A stretch of DNA of 64,000 nt from Artemia franciscana. Taxonomy: Eukaryota; Arthropoda; Branchiopoda; Anostraca; Artemiidae. Location: contig NC_088867.1 of the NCBI RefSeq assembly GCF_032884065.1, forward strand, positions 46,884,185 to 46,948,184, in the 5' to 3' direction. The stretch's first letter is position 1, and the number at the start of each line of letters is the position of its first letter. Both the position numbers and the translations under genes were made by a program. The notes under the pieces are model-generated. The model did no database searches. It had not been told where the DNA came from and saw only the letters and a list, made by a program, of their open reading frames with translations. Positions 35,866 through 47,110 of the stretch are shown here, in pieces.

Positions 35866-37243
35866 AACTTGTTTTTTATTTAATTCCTGAACATTTTTGA
35901 ATTAATGCATTTTTTGACTTTGGCTCTCCACACATGGTTTAATAAAATGAAATTTGCACATTATTTTTTTTTTTCCAAATGGCTTTCTCATGGTTTGATA
36001 AGACAATTTTGATACAAAAAAGAGGTAGGGGAGGAGGCATAGTTGCCCTCCAATTTTTGGTTGCTTAAAAATGCAACTAGATTTTTTTACAAGTGTTTTA
36101 TTAGTAATAAACATGCATACCATACAAATTAACTTACATAACAAACTTATAATAGTGTGTTTTTATTATGTATATGAGGGGGTTCACCCTCTTGTCAATA
36201 CCTTGCTCTTTACATTAAAGCTTGAATTTTGTCCCAAAAATTTAAGAATGACCCCTGAATCACAAAGGCCATAGAATAAATAGTTGAAATTACTAAAAAT
36301 ATTTTAGCATAAAGAGCAAGGTATTGTGGAGAAGATGAACCCCCTTATATGTGTAATATTTTCATTTTAAGCTTTAATGCTGCTCATTACTTCTAGTTGA
36401 AAACTTTTTTATTTATTTTCTCACTTTTTTTAAATAATGCTAGAAAATCTTGCATCATCCTCATGGATATTCTCTTCCCTCATGAAAAATTCCTTCATTG
36501 AAAGATCCTCCCACCTAACCTCCTCCCCCCAACCCACCACAACATGAAGTCCCCCTGAAAACATCTGTACTAACTTTTAATAACCATTACTATATGTAAA
36601 CAATGGTCAAAGTTCATAACTTGCAGCCCCTCCCCCAGGGACTGTGGGGTATTAAGTCATCCCCAAAGACATAGTTACTAGGTTTTGACTAATTTGGACA
36701 GAATGGCTATTTCAAAATTTTGATCCAGTGACTTTGGGGGGAAATGTGTGGGATGGGCCCTATTTGCCCTCCAATTGTTTTGGTCACTTAGAAAGGGCAC
36801 TGGAATTTTTAATTTCCATTAGAATGAGCCCTTTTGTGACATTCTAGGACCACTGGGTTGATATGATCACCCCTAGAAAAAACGAACAAATAAACATGCA
36901 TCTGTCTTCTGGGAAAAAATATAAGATTTCACATTTTTGTAGATAGGAGCTTGAAACTTCTTCAGCAGTGTTCTCTGATATGCTGAATCTTGATGGTGTG
37001 ATTTTCGTTAAGATTCTATGACTTTTAGGGGGTGTTTCCCTTATTTTCTAAAATAAGGCAAATTTCTCAGGCTTGTAACCTTTGATGGGTAAGACTAAAC
37101 ATGATGAAACTTATATATTTAAAATCAGCATTAAAATGCAATTCTTTTGATGTAACTATTGGTATCAAAATTCTGTTTTTTAGAGTTTCAGTTACTATTG
37201 AGCTGGGTTGCTCCTTACTACAGTTTGTTACCACAAACTGTTT
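35866..37243 (+). repeat. Palindrome-bearing noncoding repeat, copy A
   Basis: It matches 53490-54905 along almost its whole length, from ACTTGTTTTTTATTTAATTC to the hairpin end. An inverted repeat near 36178-36350 has arms of about 43 bases (GGGGGTTCACCCTCTTGTCA with CTTGCTCTTTACATTAAAG). The right end is ACAGTTTGT, TACC, ACAAACTGT, TTGAT. It interrupts a LINE, which fixes both borders. There are no open frames of note. CpGs found in the other copies are mostly TpG or CpA here. Confidence 0.8.
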
Positions 37244-37663
37244 GATATCAGTGACAGTGGATCTGCTTTGACATTTTTGAGAGTCATTGTGCCAGAAAGA
37301 TTTGGGATTATCCATAACATTCTCTGTCAATTGTTTCTTAAACCTTCTCTTCAATTGCTTGATATGGTTATTTGTCTGGTTATGAAGAGTTTTGAAGAGT
37401 TGGTAATTTTTTGAGGTTTTCTTTTTCCTGTAATGTTTCCTGGCTTGGTGTTTTCTATTAATTAGCTTACTTGTTTCTGTAGTTTAAATAGGTAGACTTT
37501 TGGCCTGTTTAGCCCAAAAAGTTCTTGTGCATGACTTTAGAATGCAAAATTACAGTTCATCAATATCATTGGTAATAAGCTGTTCCCTATTGACATTGAC
37601 AAGTCTCTTGGAGACTAGTTTGTAATTGACATTTTTTTTTTTTGCTGCTTAGAAGAGGGTTGT

Positions 37664-38072
37664 TTAGTAGGCAAACATAAGTGAAATAATTACCATGTGG
37701 TTGCTATTACAAATGGGTGTGGTTATTACATTCCTAATAAGAAGGTCAGGATTGCTGAGAATAACTAGATCAAGAGTGTTGGAAACTTGCCCTTCTCTGA
37801 AACAAGTTGGTTGTGAAATTGTTTGACAGAGGGTATTATCAGAGGGCAGACAAAAAAGGAGAATCTCTAGTGCAAAAACCAGATCGATCAATCCATTGGA
37901 TTTCAGGAAGGTTAAAGTCCCCCAGAAGGACAAGATCATAACTTGCAAAATTGGACATCACATGTGATAACATAGCAGCCAAATTAGATTCAGAGTCCAT
38001 AACTAAGTTGGCACTAGAGAATTTATTAACAACATCCACTACAATTGAGATTGTTTGTGTATTTTTATCCAA
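37664..38072 (-). pseudogene. LINE endonuclease fragment
   Basis: Two overlapping frames carry SYDLVLLGDFNLPEIQWIDR, the Asn/Asp motif, and QVSNTLDLVILSNPDLLIRN followed by NSNHMVIISL, where the usual SDH is NSNH. They are part of the LINE at 35130-38700. Confidence 0.7.
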
Positions 38073-38699
38073 ACAGACTATTCCATCAGTAGTAAAAGAA
38101 ATAAAATGGTGACACTAGCCTTTAGTTCATCTCTTACATATAAACATACTCCTCAGTGACAAAGTGGGGAAATCAGGTGAGAAAAGGGTTGGTAGTCATT
38201 AATTTGGATTTCATTGGGTGATCAGGCTGACAAGGTTTTTTTAGTTGCAACTTCTGTAATTGCTGCAACATCCATTTCTACCATTAACATAGGGTACGAA
38301 TGTATAAAACTTTATTAGAGAGGCTATAAATATTGGAACTAAGGAACTTTATTCCTTGAGAGGTAGAAATCCAAGAGGATGCAGGACTAGTATAAATGGG
38401 AACCAAAGAACTAGGAACATAGTTGAATACCATGCTATGAAATGACAAGGAAGAACAGTAGGTGAGCAAGTTAATGCAGAAGAAACACTAGAAATTGAAG
38501 CAAAAGAAAGGTCAGCATTAGACAAACAACACATTATTATTAACACTACTAGGCAGTTGAGAGACATGATAAGATGGTGCAAGTCTATAATGACTTAAAC
38601 AATTTTCAGGGGTAGAAGGAGGTAGAGTTATCAGTAGAACATTGGAGCAACTGCAAGGGGGTGTCACTCCAGCTGGCAAGTTTTTTGTACAATGGCACA

Positions 38700-41140
38700 C
38701 TTACGAATTATCAACTTCGCCTCTCCATTAGTTTATCAGTGTTTTGACTCCTTGACTAGAGCTTTGTTTGATTTTCATTAGGACTGTCACCATAGAAACA
38801 AAATTTACCTTTTGTTTCAAAAGATTTCTATATGATTCGTTTTTTTCAATTTAGTTGATGGCACAGAGAAAAGGAGAGGAGATGGCTGCTGGCTACTTAG
38901 ACGTCTTTTTACATTTACTGGGAGGGCGCCAAAATTGACTCCATAGGTGGAGGTTCTTATTGCTCTTTCGTCTCATAATGTAGTGGATTTTAAAGTGGGT
39001 ATAAATACAGAAGGGAACTGGTGGTTTGGAGCATATCTAAGTTCTTGAGGGTCATTTACCTGTGTTCTATCACAGACAGGCTTTGTGATTTGGCTGTGAT
39101 AATTAAAAGTGTGACATACACCATGTTTGTAGCTTTTTAGTTGTCTGTAGTTGCTCTGAAGAGTGATGCTAATGGAGATTAAGGGAACATATTCTAAACC
39201 AACTTTTATTCTCTTTTCAGTGGTATAAATTCAATTCAAGTATTTCAAGCAAATTCAAAACTAATTCCATTTTTTGGTGTATATCTCCTTTTTCTATGAC
39301 TAAAAAAAAGGCACATGTCAGATCTCTATGTTACAGCTTCATAAGATAATCCCCTTTCTGTCAAAACTGGCATATATCTCTTATCTTTATAACAGTCCAA
39401 GATAGGATAATTCTGGCTGCACCATTTGATTCTTTGTGCTGAGTTTACACATGACACATACAGAACTCGTTTTCAACCAAAATGGGTTGCTCTTTTGATT
39501 ATTACAGCTCAATTGTGTGTCTGTGATAATGGTTACTTCTAGAGCTTATAGGGACTTGTTTTAGAGTGTACTGTAATGGCCTCCTGGGGTGTCTGTTATT
39601 TTTATAAACAATTTTTAGATATCCATCATTTCTACAAATGATCAATCTAATTGGTGAAATGCACACTCTGTTTTAGAACTATAACATCCTTGGGGGTGAT
39701 CAGATCTGTTTCACCTTTTGCTCTACTGGCATATTACTCTTATTAATTAGCTCTTTTATCACAGTCAGTCATGGAGACGTCATTTTGTTGCTAGGTTTTA
39801 CTCATTCCTTTTCTTTCTTAAGTTTTCCGTGGAGTTGGCTCTTGGTTTTAAAATCTGGGACTGAAAATAACATTGGTATGTTCCTATTTTTGAGATAATT
39901 ACCGTAGCTTCACTTTTTGAGATGTTCATGTTTGGTAGCTCATGATCAATCAAGATGCCTCTTGATATTCAAAGAGATACCAAGAACAATGACACTAAGC
40001 ATTTGATGTTGCTAGTCTCAACTACAGTCATTTGCCTAAATTTATCGTCAAGCTGCTGTCTGGTTTTGCAATGTACTTCAAAAATTTTATACTTGGTGAT
40101 ACATTAAGTTGAAACTTCTAGAGATGGATCCTTGGACTCAGGAAATGCCTTAGGGTTTAACTTTGTGAAATGGTTTTTCTTTCACATTTAGTCCAAGAAT
40201 TTACTTTTTTTGGACTGTAGTCTTGACAAAGCAGTTCTCAAGACTTAGTCAATTCAGGGATGATATGGTAGCATGATCTTTAAAGCTGGAATAGTATTTA
40301 AATAGCTTTTTGATTGTTTAAGTTGGTTGGTTGTCTCAGAATTTTTTATTGGAGTAGCATTTTGGCCCTGTTTTTGGCATGAATTTTTGCTTTGCAGCAC
40401 AAAATGGCTAAAAGCAGCACTATGCTGCAGCAAGATCTGAAACTTGTAGGCTAGATGTGTACCTTGTCAATAGTTCTAAACCAACTTAAAAAATTTTATA
40501 AGCAAAATCAGATTGGCAGAAATTTGTGGTTTAATGCAGCATGATACCTTTGTTACTTAAACAGATCTCCAAGTATGTTTTCTGTTTGAATGAACCCTCT
40601 TCCAGTGCTCTATGGACATATGTCAGATGATTACCCCCGGGATAAAACAAATAAACATACACTCATAAGGCTATGAAATTCCTCTGATATCAAGTTTATT
40701 AAGTCTAAATATTTTTCTGCTGCAGTTAATTTCTAATGGTTAACATGCACTAGGGCAAGTCATAATCCTTCCCTTTCCCCTCCCAGCTATTCATAGTGAA
40801 AGTCTTGCGTCATTTCCATTTTGAAGAAGATATAAACTGTGTTTCTCGCCAATAAACTTGGTGTTATGAGCTCTCACTTTGGATCCTTTGGTTATACAGA
40901 CTAAAAACCCTTAAAAGAATCATGATTTCAGCATACTCGTATGATATTACCTTCTTGTTGAAATCTTCTTATGAAGTCTTTGTTTTGAGAAAGGCTATTT
41001 GAATAATTTGGTATCCTTATCTGTAGGTGTATAGTGCTCATTCATTCAGTGCATTTTTGCTAAGGTGACAGGACTAAATTTAAAAAAAAAATTATGCTTT
41101 ATGCTTCAGTTTTTTAGTTTTATCATTTGGCCTTTCAAGC
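38700..41140. other. No gene seen
   Basis: AT-rich DNA without long frames, recognisable transposon proteins or clear tandem repeats. It may contain regulatory or old repeat sequence that I cannot identify. Confidence 0.5.
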
Positions 41141-41149
41141 ATGTTGCAT

Positions 41150-42649
41150 GGGGACTGTGGATATGTGTCCGGTTTCTAACAACAATATCCACTATGCTTC
41201 AGTTTTTGGTTTTTATTTTTAAGGTTTTTGAATTGTAGTAATCCCTTGTTAAAATATATACAAATATTTTTGCAATTACCAGCCACCAGGCTTCAGCACA
41301 CGACAGGCATCTATATATCCTTGTTGCTTGTCTTCTAACTGCAGACAATTTGCTGTCTTTTCATACTAAAGTCTTTTCAAAGATATTTTATTATTAAAGT
41401 AAGTCCAATTTGTAACAACGATTTCTACTAAGCTTTAAACTTTTGGGTTTTTTTTAGCTTTTTGAATTATTGTAATCGCTTGTTAAAATGTGTACAAATA
41501 TTTTCGCAATTACCAGTTTTTTGCTGTTTTCACAATTTAGTGTTTGATTATTGAAGCTAGTCTGATCTCTAACAATGACATGTAAAAAGTTTCATACTTA
41601 AGGTTTTTGAATTGTAATTCCTTGTCAAAATGTCAAATCATCATTTGTGATAATTGAAAATTTTCGTTTTTTGGACCTTCCTACTGACATTATATAACTG
41701 GTTGCGCTCAAACCTGTAAGCTTAATCATGCAGCGAGTGGATTTTATCTAACAAAAAAAAACTAGTTTTAAAATTTTCAGGTATTTTTCTAATTCGAATT
41801 ACAACATTAAAGATTATTGCTCAGGCATCCGAAATATTTTTACGGTTTACAAAATAACTTTAGCGATTCTGAACTGGACTTAAAAAAAAATTCAGCTTTT
41901 TTCATGTTTTAAAAAGATATTGTTTATGCTTACAAGAAAATAAATTCGGTAATGATGTTGTTTTTCCGACAACGATTTCTACTATGCTTCAAACTTTTGG
42001 TTTTCTTTTTTTTATGTTTTTGAACTGTTGTAATCCCTTGTTAAAATACATTGAAGTATTTGTGCAATTACCAGTTTTTTGCTGTTTGCGCAATTTAATA
42101 TCTTTTCATACTAAAGGTTTATTCAAAGATATTTGATTATCACTACAAGTCCGATTTCTACCAAGTTTCAAATTTTTTCATCTCTTGTCAAAATATAAGC
42201 AAATACTTATGCGGTTAACAATTTTGCTCTTTAAGCAATTTAACTTTTCCATACACGAAAATCTTAATTTTTTCCATAAGTGTGACAAAAGATTCTAGCT
42301 AAGTACATATCGTTGTTAGAAATCGGACTAGCTTCAATTGTCAAGCATTTTTGAAAAGACTCAGTACAAATAGACGTTAAAGTGCAAAAATATTTGTATA
42401 TATTTTAATAAGGGATTACAACATTTCAAAAACCTTAAAAAGAAAACCTTTTTGAACGCAACCAGTTATATAACGTAAATAATGACGCAGTCCACACTGC
42501 CTTTCCATCATACAAATACAGAAGAGAGAATAATGAGGGCTTTTTTCCCAAGACAGTGAACCAACAAAACCTATTTGAATATTTAGGCCCTATATCTAAG
42601 GGCCGTCCTCAGCATAGAAAATAATAAACAATAACACACTTACAATAAC

Positions 42650-42709
<60 letters not shown>

Positions 42710-43110
42710 TTTTTTTTTTAGCTTTGGCATCATTACTTCTGAACGAAAAGTTCAGCCAAGACTGCGATAAGTCATTTAACAATCAAATATCTTTGAAAAG
42801 ACAGCAAATTCTCTGCGGTTAGGAGACAAGCAACAATGAGAATCTATCCATAGAAGCCTGTTGCATGCCAAGTGCCAGTGCCTGGCGGCTGGTAATTGCA
42901 AAAATATTTGTATATAATTTAACTAGGGATTGCAACAATTCAAAACCTTAAAAGAGAAAACCAAGACTTTGAAGCTTAGTAGATATCGCTGTTAGAAATT
43001 GGACTTGCTTTAATAATCAAATATCTATGAAAAGACAGCAAATTGTCTGTGGTTAGTAGAGAAGCAACAATGAGAATCCTTATATAGAACCCTGCCGCGT
43101 ACCGAGTTCC
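41150..43110. repeat. Degenerate ~300-bp satellite arranged as an inverted array
   Basis: Direct copies carry TTTTTGAATTGTAGTAATCC, CTTGTTAAAATATATACAAA and TATTTTTGCAATTACCAG near 41220, 41460, 41620, 42010 and 42170. The reverse complement (GCAAAAATATTTGTATATAT, AGGGATTACAACA) appears near 42400 and 42900. CTATGAAAAGACAGCAAATT near 43025 mirrors the segment near 41355. The switch in orientation is near 42.3 kb. A run of 57 T lies at 42652-42708. Confidence 0.75.
42652..42719. repeat. Poly-T tract
   Basis: 57 T, one G, then ten T, inside the inverted satellite. Its length may be an assembly estimate. Confidence 0.9.
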
Positions 43111-43139
43111 GTACTCCCGTTATTACATATATATTATGT

Positions 43140-43888
43140 GTGTAATTGCCTTACTTATCCTGCCTTTGAAAACAGCTTAGCTGGTGATTACTGAGAATTA
43201 TCTTAAAACATTGAATGTGCCAGATATGACCTTTTAGGACTGATAGTAGTGATATGGATAAAATTTTGCTAGCATGAGTGTAATGCAACCTTCTCCTGTC
43301 TGAGATGGGTTTGGAAGACCTCATAAGAAAATGAGAATATTTAAATCTTGGAGACTTTGCAGGTTTCTTATATCTCACTCCTATGTTCTCTCGAAAATTG
43401 TATTTTGTCTTAAATGGATCTAATAACAAAAAAAAAAACAGAATTGAAGCCACTTAATTAATATTTGTGCTTTGCTAATTCTTATGTACAAGTAAAAACT
43501 ATTTTCTAAAATTTGAGTCTTTGTTCTCTGTGTTTAGGCTTATTAAATAAGTGATGTTCCTACTGCTAGCTAATGAACCTTTTCTAACAGGGGCGGGGGT
43601 TTAATTGCAAACCAGTGGAGTGACTTAAGGCAATTTTCTTGGTGATTTCATTCTTTACTTTGACAATAATTATTTATGGACTTATTGCTGGTTTAAAATA
43701 ATACATTGTGCATTTGGCTCTTCCTTTTATGTGCAAAGACTTAAAAGGTATAAATGAAATAAATAAACCTCTCAGGGTTTGAATGCAAATTCTATTGTTA
43801 GTTACACAGCTTGTGTGTAAATGAGGGTACCATATTCTTAGTTGAGTCATTGTGCTTCCAGTTGTTTACAAAATGTTTTATTTTATAG
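43140..43888 (+). other. Upstream region / 5' intron of RpS25
   Basis: No coding exon is seen. The stretch ends in a splice acceptor, TTTTATTTTATAG, directly before the RpS25 ATG, so most of it is probably a 5' UTR intron with the first noncoding exon somewhere upstream. Confidence 0.45.
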
Positions 43889-44248
43889 ATGGCACCCAAA
43901 AAGGATACTAAGTCTTCCAAGACCCCATCTAAATCTGCACCAGCAAAGAAAAAGGAGGGAGGAGGTGGCAAGGCCAAGAAGAAGAAGTGGTCCAAAGGAA
44001 AAGTCAGGGACAAGCTCAACAATCTCGTCCTCTTTGACCAGTCTACCTATGATAAACTTTTGAAAGAAGTCCCTTCATACAAACTGATCACACCTGCTAT
44101 TGTCTCTGAAAGAATGAAGATCAGAGGCTCTTTGGCCCGCCACGCTTTAGAAGATATGGCTGCAAAGGGTTTGATCAGGTGTGTGGTGAAACACTCTGCT
44201 CAGCAGATTTACACCCGAACAACCAAAGCTGAAGAAGCTGCTGCATAG
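43889..44248 (+). CDS. RpS25: 40S ribosomal protein S25 (eS25)
   Basis: Small-subunit protein eS25, which sits in the head of the 40S particle near the E site. It supports general translation and is needed for some internal initiation. The 119 residues comprise a basic N-terminal tail ([20 protein letters not shown], then [19 protein letters not shown]) and the winged-helix core with [32 protein letters not shown] and [11 protein letters not shown]. The length is within the usual 117-125. The coding part is uninterrupted. The ATG follows a splice acceptor TATAG immediately, so an upstream exon must supply the 5' UTR. The AATAAA at 44269 is the likely poly(A) signal. No damage is seen, so a retrocopy is unlikely. 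Confidence 0.97.
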   Translation: MAPKKDTKSSKTPSKSAPAKKKEGGGGKAKKKKWSKGKVRDKLNNLVLFDQSTYDKLLKEVPSYKLITPAIVSERMKIRGSLARHALEDMAAKGLIRCVVKHSAQQIYTRTTKAEEAAA

Positions 44249-44268
44249 TTTTGTACCAACTATGAGAA

Positions 44269-44274
44269 AATAAA
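44269..44274 (+). terminator. Poly(A) signal of RpS25
   Basis: AATAAA 21 bases after the stop codon, the expected spacing for a short ribosomal-protein 3' UTR. Confidence 0.75.
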
Positions 44275-44308
44275 GAAAAAAAAATAGATTGTTGTTACTG
44301 CAGAATAT

Positions 44309-44452
44309 TAACTTAGGTCAATGTTTAAATCCAGAACACGTTATGGGAACCTTCGTGGTTCCATGTTTAGATTCTTGTTAATGCGACATTTAACTTAAGT
44401 CAAAGTATAAATCCAAATCAGAACACATTATGGGAATTTTCATGGTTTTCGA
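44309..44452. repeat. Short direct duplication downstream of RpS25
   Basis: A segment with TTAACTTAGGTCAATGTTTA and ACACGTTATGGGAA at about 44309-44360 is repeated as TTAACTTAAGTCAAAGTATA and ACACATTATGGGAA at about 44388-44445. Confidence 0.65.
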
Positions 44453-44802
44453 ATAAATGCACTGTAAGGTGTTTTTGGCTCTGATGTATTAATTGATGAA
44501 ATCGAAATAATAAAAAAAAGCTCAAATGATAGTGTTCACGGTGGTAGGATTATCCTCTCAATATCCTTCTGATCAAATATTGGTTCTAAGGGTAAATTCA
44601 ATTAGGAAATTTGAAAATGATGCCACGATCATGCAGGACTAGACCTTTATGCTCCTAGGAGGCAGGATTTTTTCAAATATCTGATCTTGATGATGATTGC
44701 TGAGAGGGCAAACATACAGGAAGGTTTTATTCCTTTGTAGGGTTTTTGAAATCCTTAGTCTGTGAGGGAAGGGGTTCAAGACCTAGTGTTGCTTTTTATT
44801 TG

Positions 44803-44975
44803 GTTTGGAATTGGGGTCACTGGCATGTCTTCAAGTTCAGCCATAGTTGACCCCGGCTCTAAATGGGTACCTGGACAAATCTGGGGAAGGTAAACAGGAA
44901 GGGGGCACCTCCCGGCTGAAGGGCTATGAAATAGAGATCGGCACCACTGGTAGGGACTGTAAAGTTCAATTCTTT
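44803..44975 (+). mobile_element. tRNA-SINE family copy with internal deletion
   Basis: It shares GCTCTAAATGGGTACCTGG, AAATCTGGGGAAGGTAAACA, CCGGCTGAAGGGC and GAGATCGGCACCACTGGTA with the SINE at 13289-13626. The middle (GGCTGGCCCCC part) is absent. Confidence 0.75.
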
Positions 44976-45134
44976 TCTTTATCACAATATTCCTTGTATA
45001 TGCGTGTAATGTAAATTCTGTACCCATAATCTTAAAAAGAAAGAGCAGATAAATCTCATTGCTAATGGGGCGATGAAATATACTATAGTCACATTCCACA
45101 ATTAAATATGAATTTATGACGATATAGAGCCTTG

Positions 45135-45161
45135 TTTTTTTTTTTTTTTTTTTTTTTTTTT
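45135..45161. repeat. Poly-T tract (27 T)
   Basis: A simple run. The DNA from 44980 to 45880 otherwise holds no gene that I can support. A G-run lies at about 45359-45371. Confidence 0.85.
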
Positions 45162-45889
45162 CACTTTCAGAGTGCATTACGAAAGTACAACGTCTGCACT
45201 GTTGGTACAAGTCTGAAATCTGAATTTTATTGGGGTGGTGTCTAAATTAAACACCTTAAAAATGGCTTTAGACTTTTGGCGCAAAAAGCACACCGCCTTG
45301 CCTCCAACGTTAGTAAAACAGTATTTAGTTGCCAGGGTCGTATCCAGGACTTTTTTCAGGGGGGGGGGGGGTACAAAATAAAATCTTTCCCTGGTCATGT
45401 ATATGTATTTCATACATTTCTGCTACTCTTGTTGCGAAATGTACCTGAAACAAATAGCACGTGCTCCCTAGCCTGCTCAAATTAAGAGAGAAATGGTAGG
45501 TATTACCACATGGGTGTCTTGATTCCATAATAGCACAACATTCATTACTTTGTAAATTTAATTGAATAAATTCTATTAAGTTTTTGTCGAATAATTTAGT
45601 AAATGTTACCGTTTTCTCCTACAAAGTTACACGTAAAATTGGGTAAGTTGGACATGGAAACATATTCGCTTGAGTAGGATTTATCATTTGTAAAAATCGA
45701 TGCTAAACGTTTTTCAGGAGACTTTATTCTTGTGGGCTCAATGGCCAAAAATAAGGTGTACATTTCAAGTGTTAGAGATTCTTTTAATACAGATTGCTTT
45801 CCACTTACAGTTTGTTACCTTATCCTATATTTTTGTGGTTTCACACCCTGTTTGTTGCCACAAAAAATTTGATTGTGTAGAGAAATTAA

Positions 45890-47110
45890 ATAAATAAAAA
45901 ACTTTTTTTTTAACTGAAAATAAGGAGCAACATTAGAATTTAAAACGAACAGAAATTATTGTGTTTATGAAGGGGGTTGCCTCTTCTCAACATCGCTCTT
46001 TACACTAAATTTTTTAGCACTTTCGAAGAAAGCTCATTGTTCCAATTAAACGAACATAGTGTTTTAGAAGTAGTTCTTCGAAAAGTGGGACAAAATTCAA
46101 ACTTTAGCGTAAAGAGCGATGTGTTGAGAGGAGGCAACCCCTTCATGTAAGTACTAATTCCTGTTTGTTTTAATGTTGCTCCTAACTTTCTGTTGAACAA
46201 ACTTGTTTTTTATTTGATTTCTGATCGTTTTTTAAATAACCCAAGAAATCTGGCCCACTTCCACGGAGAAATATTCTCCCCGTGGACATATGCTCTAGAC
46301 AATTCAATCCCGGTGAAAATTTACCCAGTCAATTACCCGTAACATCTCAACTGCGTAAAATTGAGACGGAAAAGAGAAAGCAAGAAATAAAACAAGAAAC
46401 TGTATAGGTTTTCAGGAAAATTCTCCTAGGGTATAATTTCTCCTGGGAAATTCATTCCCTGCATACTTCTCTGCCCATGGAAAATCCTACCAGCAGAAAA
46501 TCTGTCCTCGCCACCTGCAGAATGTTTGCATGCTTCCCAAAAACAAATACTATACGTAAACAATGAACAAATTTTGATCGAACGACTGAGAATAAAGGTG
46601 TGTGGAAGGGGGCCTATTTGCCCTCCGATTTTTTGGTCACTTAAAAGGGACGCTAGAGCTTTTAATTTCCGTTCGAATGAGCCCTCTCCTGATATTCCAG
46701 GATCACTGGCTCGATACAATCACCCCTGTTGAAAAAAAAATAAAATGCATCCACGATTTTTCTTCTGGCAAAAAAAAAATACAAAATTCTACATTTTTGC
46801 AGATCGGAGCTTGAGACCTTAATAGTAGGGTTCTCTGATATGCTGAATCTGATGATGTGATTTTCCATGAAGGTTTTTATTACTTTTAGGGGTTGTTTCC
46901 CCTTTTTTCGAAAACAAGACAATTTTCCTCAGACTCGTAACCTTTAATGGGTAAGACTAAACTTAATGAAACATATATTTGAAGTCAACATAAAAAATTC
47001 AATTCTTTCATGTGCGTATTGGCATCAAAATTTCGTTTTTTAGAGTTTCATGTACTATTGAGCCACGTCGCTCCTTGCTTACCGTTCGTTTACCACGAAC
47101 TGTTTGATAC
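45890..47110 (+). repeat. Palindrome-bearing noncoding repeat, copy B
   Basis: It begins with a large palindrome. About 45895-46025 (GAGCAACATTAGAATTTAAA, ACGAACAGAAATTA, GAAGGGGGTTGCCTCTTC) pairs with 46085-46215. Then comes a GTGGAAAATCC-rich part like 1-470, then a segment shared with copies A and C (GCTTGAGACCTTAATAG, TTTTAGGGGTTGTTTCCCC). It ends at TTCGT, TTACC, ACGAA, CTGTTTGAT. No protein is encoded. Confidence 0.75.

Larger units (their letters stand above)
35130..38700 (-). mobile_element. CR1/Jockey-like LINE, decayed, split by a noncoding repeat
   Basis: On the minus strand the endonuclease runs from about 38370 (IKFLSSNIYSLSNK) through YDLVLLGDFNLPEIQW to NTLDLVILSNPDLL. The EN-RT linker NPKSFWHNDSQKCQSRST ends at 37244. 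After a repeat insertion (35866-37243) the RT entry resumes with SIVFPPPPIHDVSHKIKPI, then DLKIAHIIPTFNKVERTLL. Stops and frameshifts are common and the catalytic RT region is mostly lost. Confidence 0.75.
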
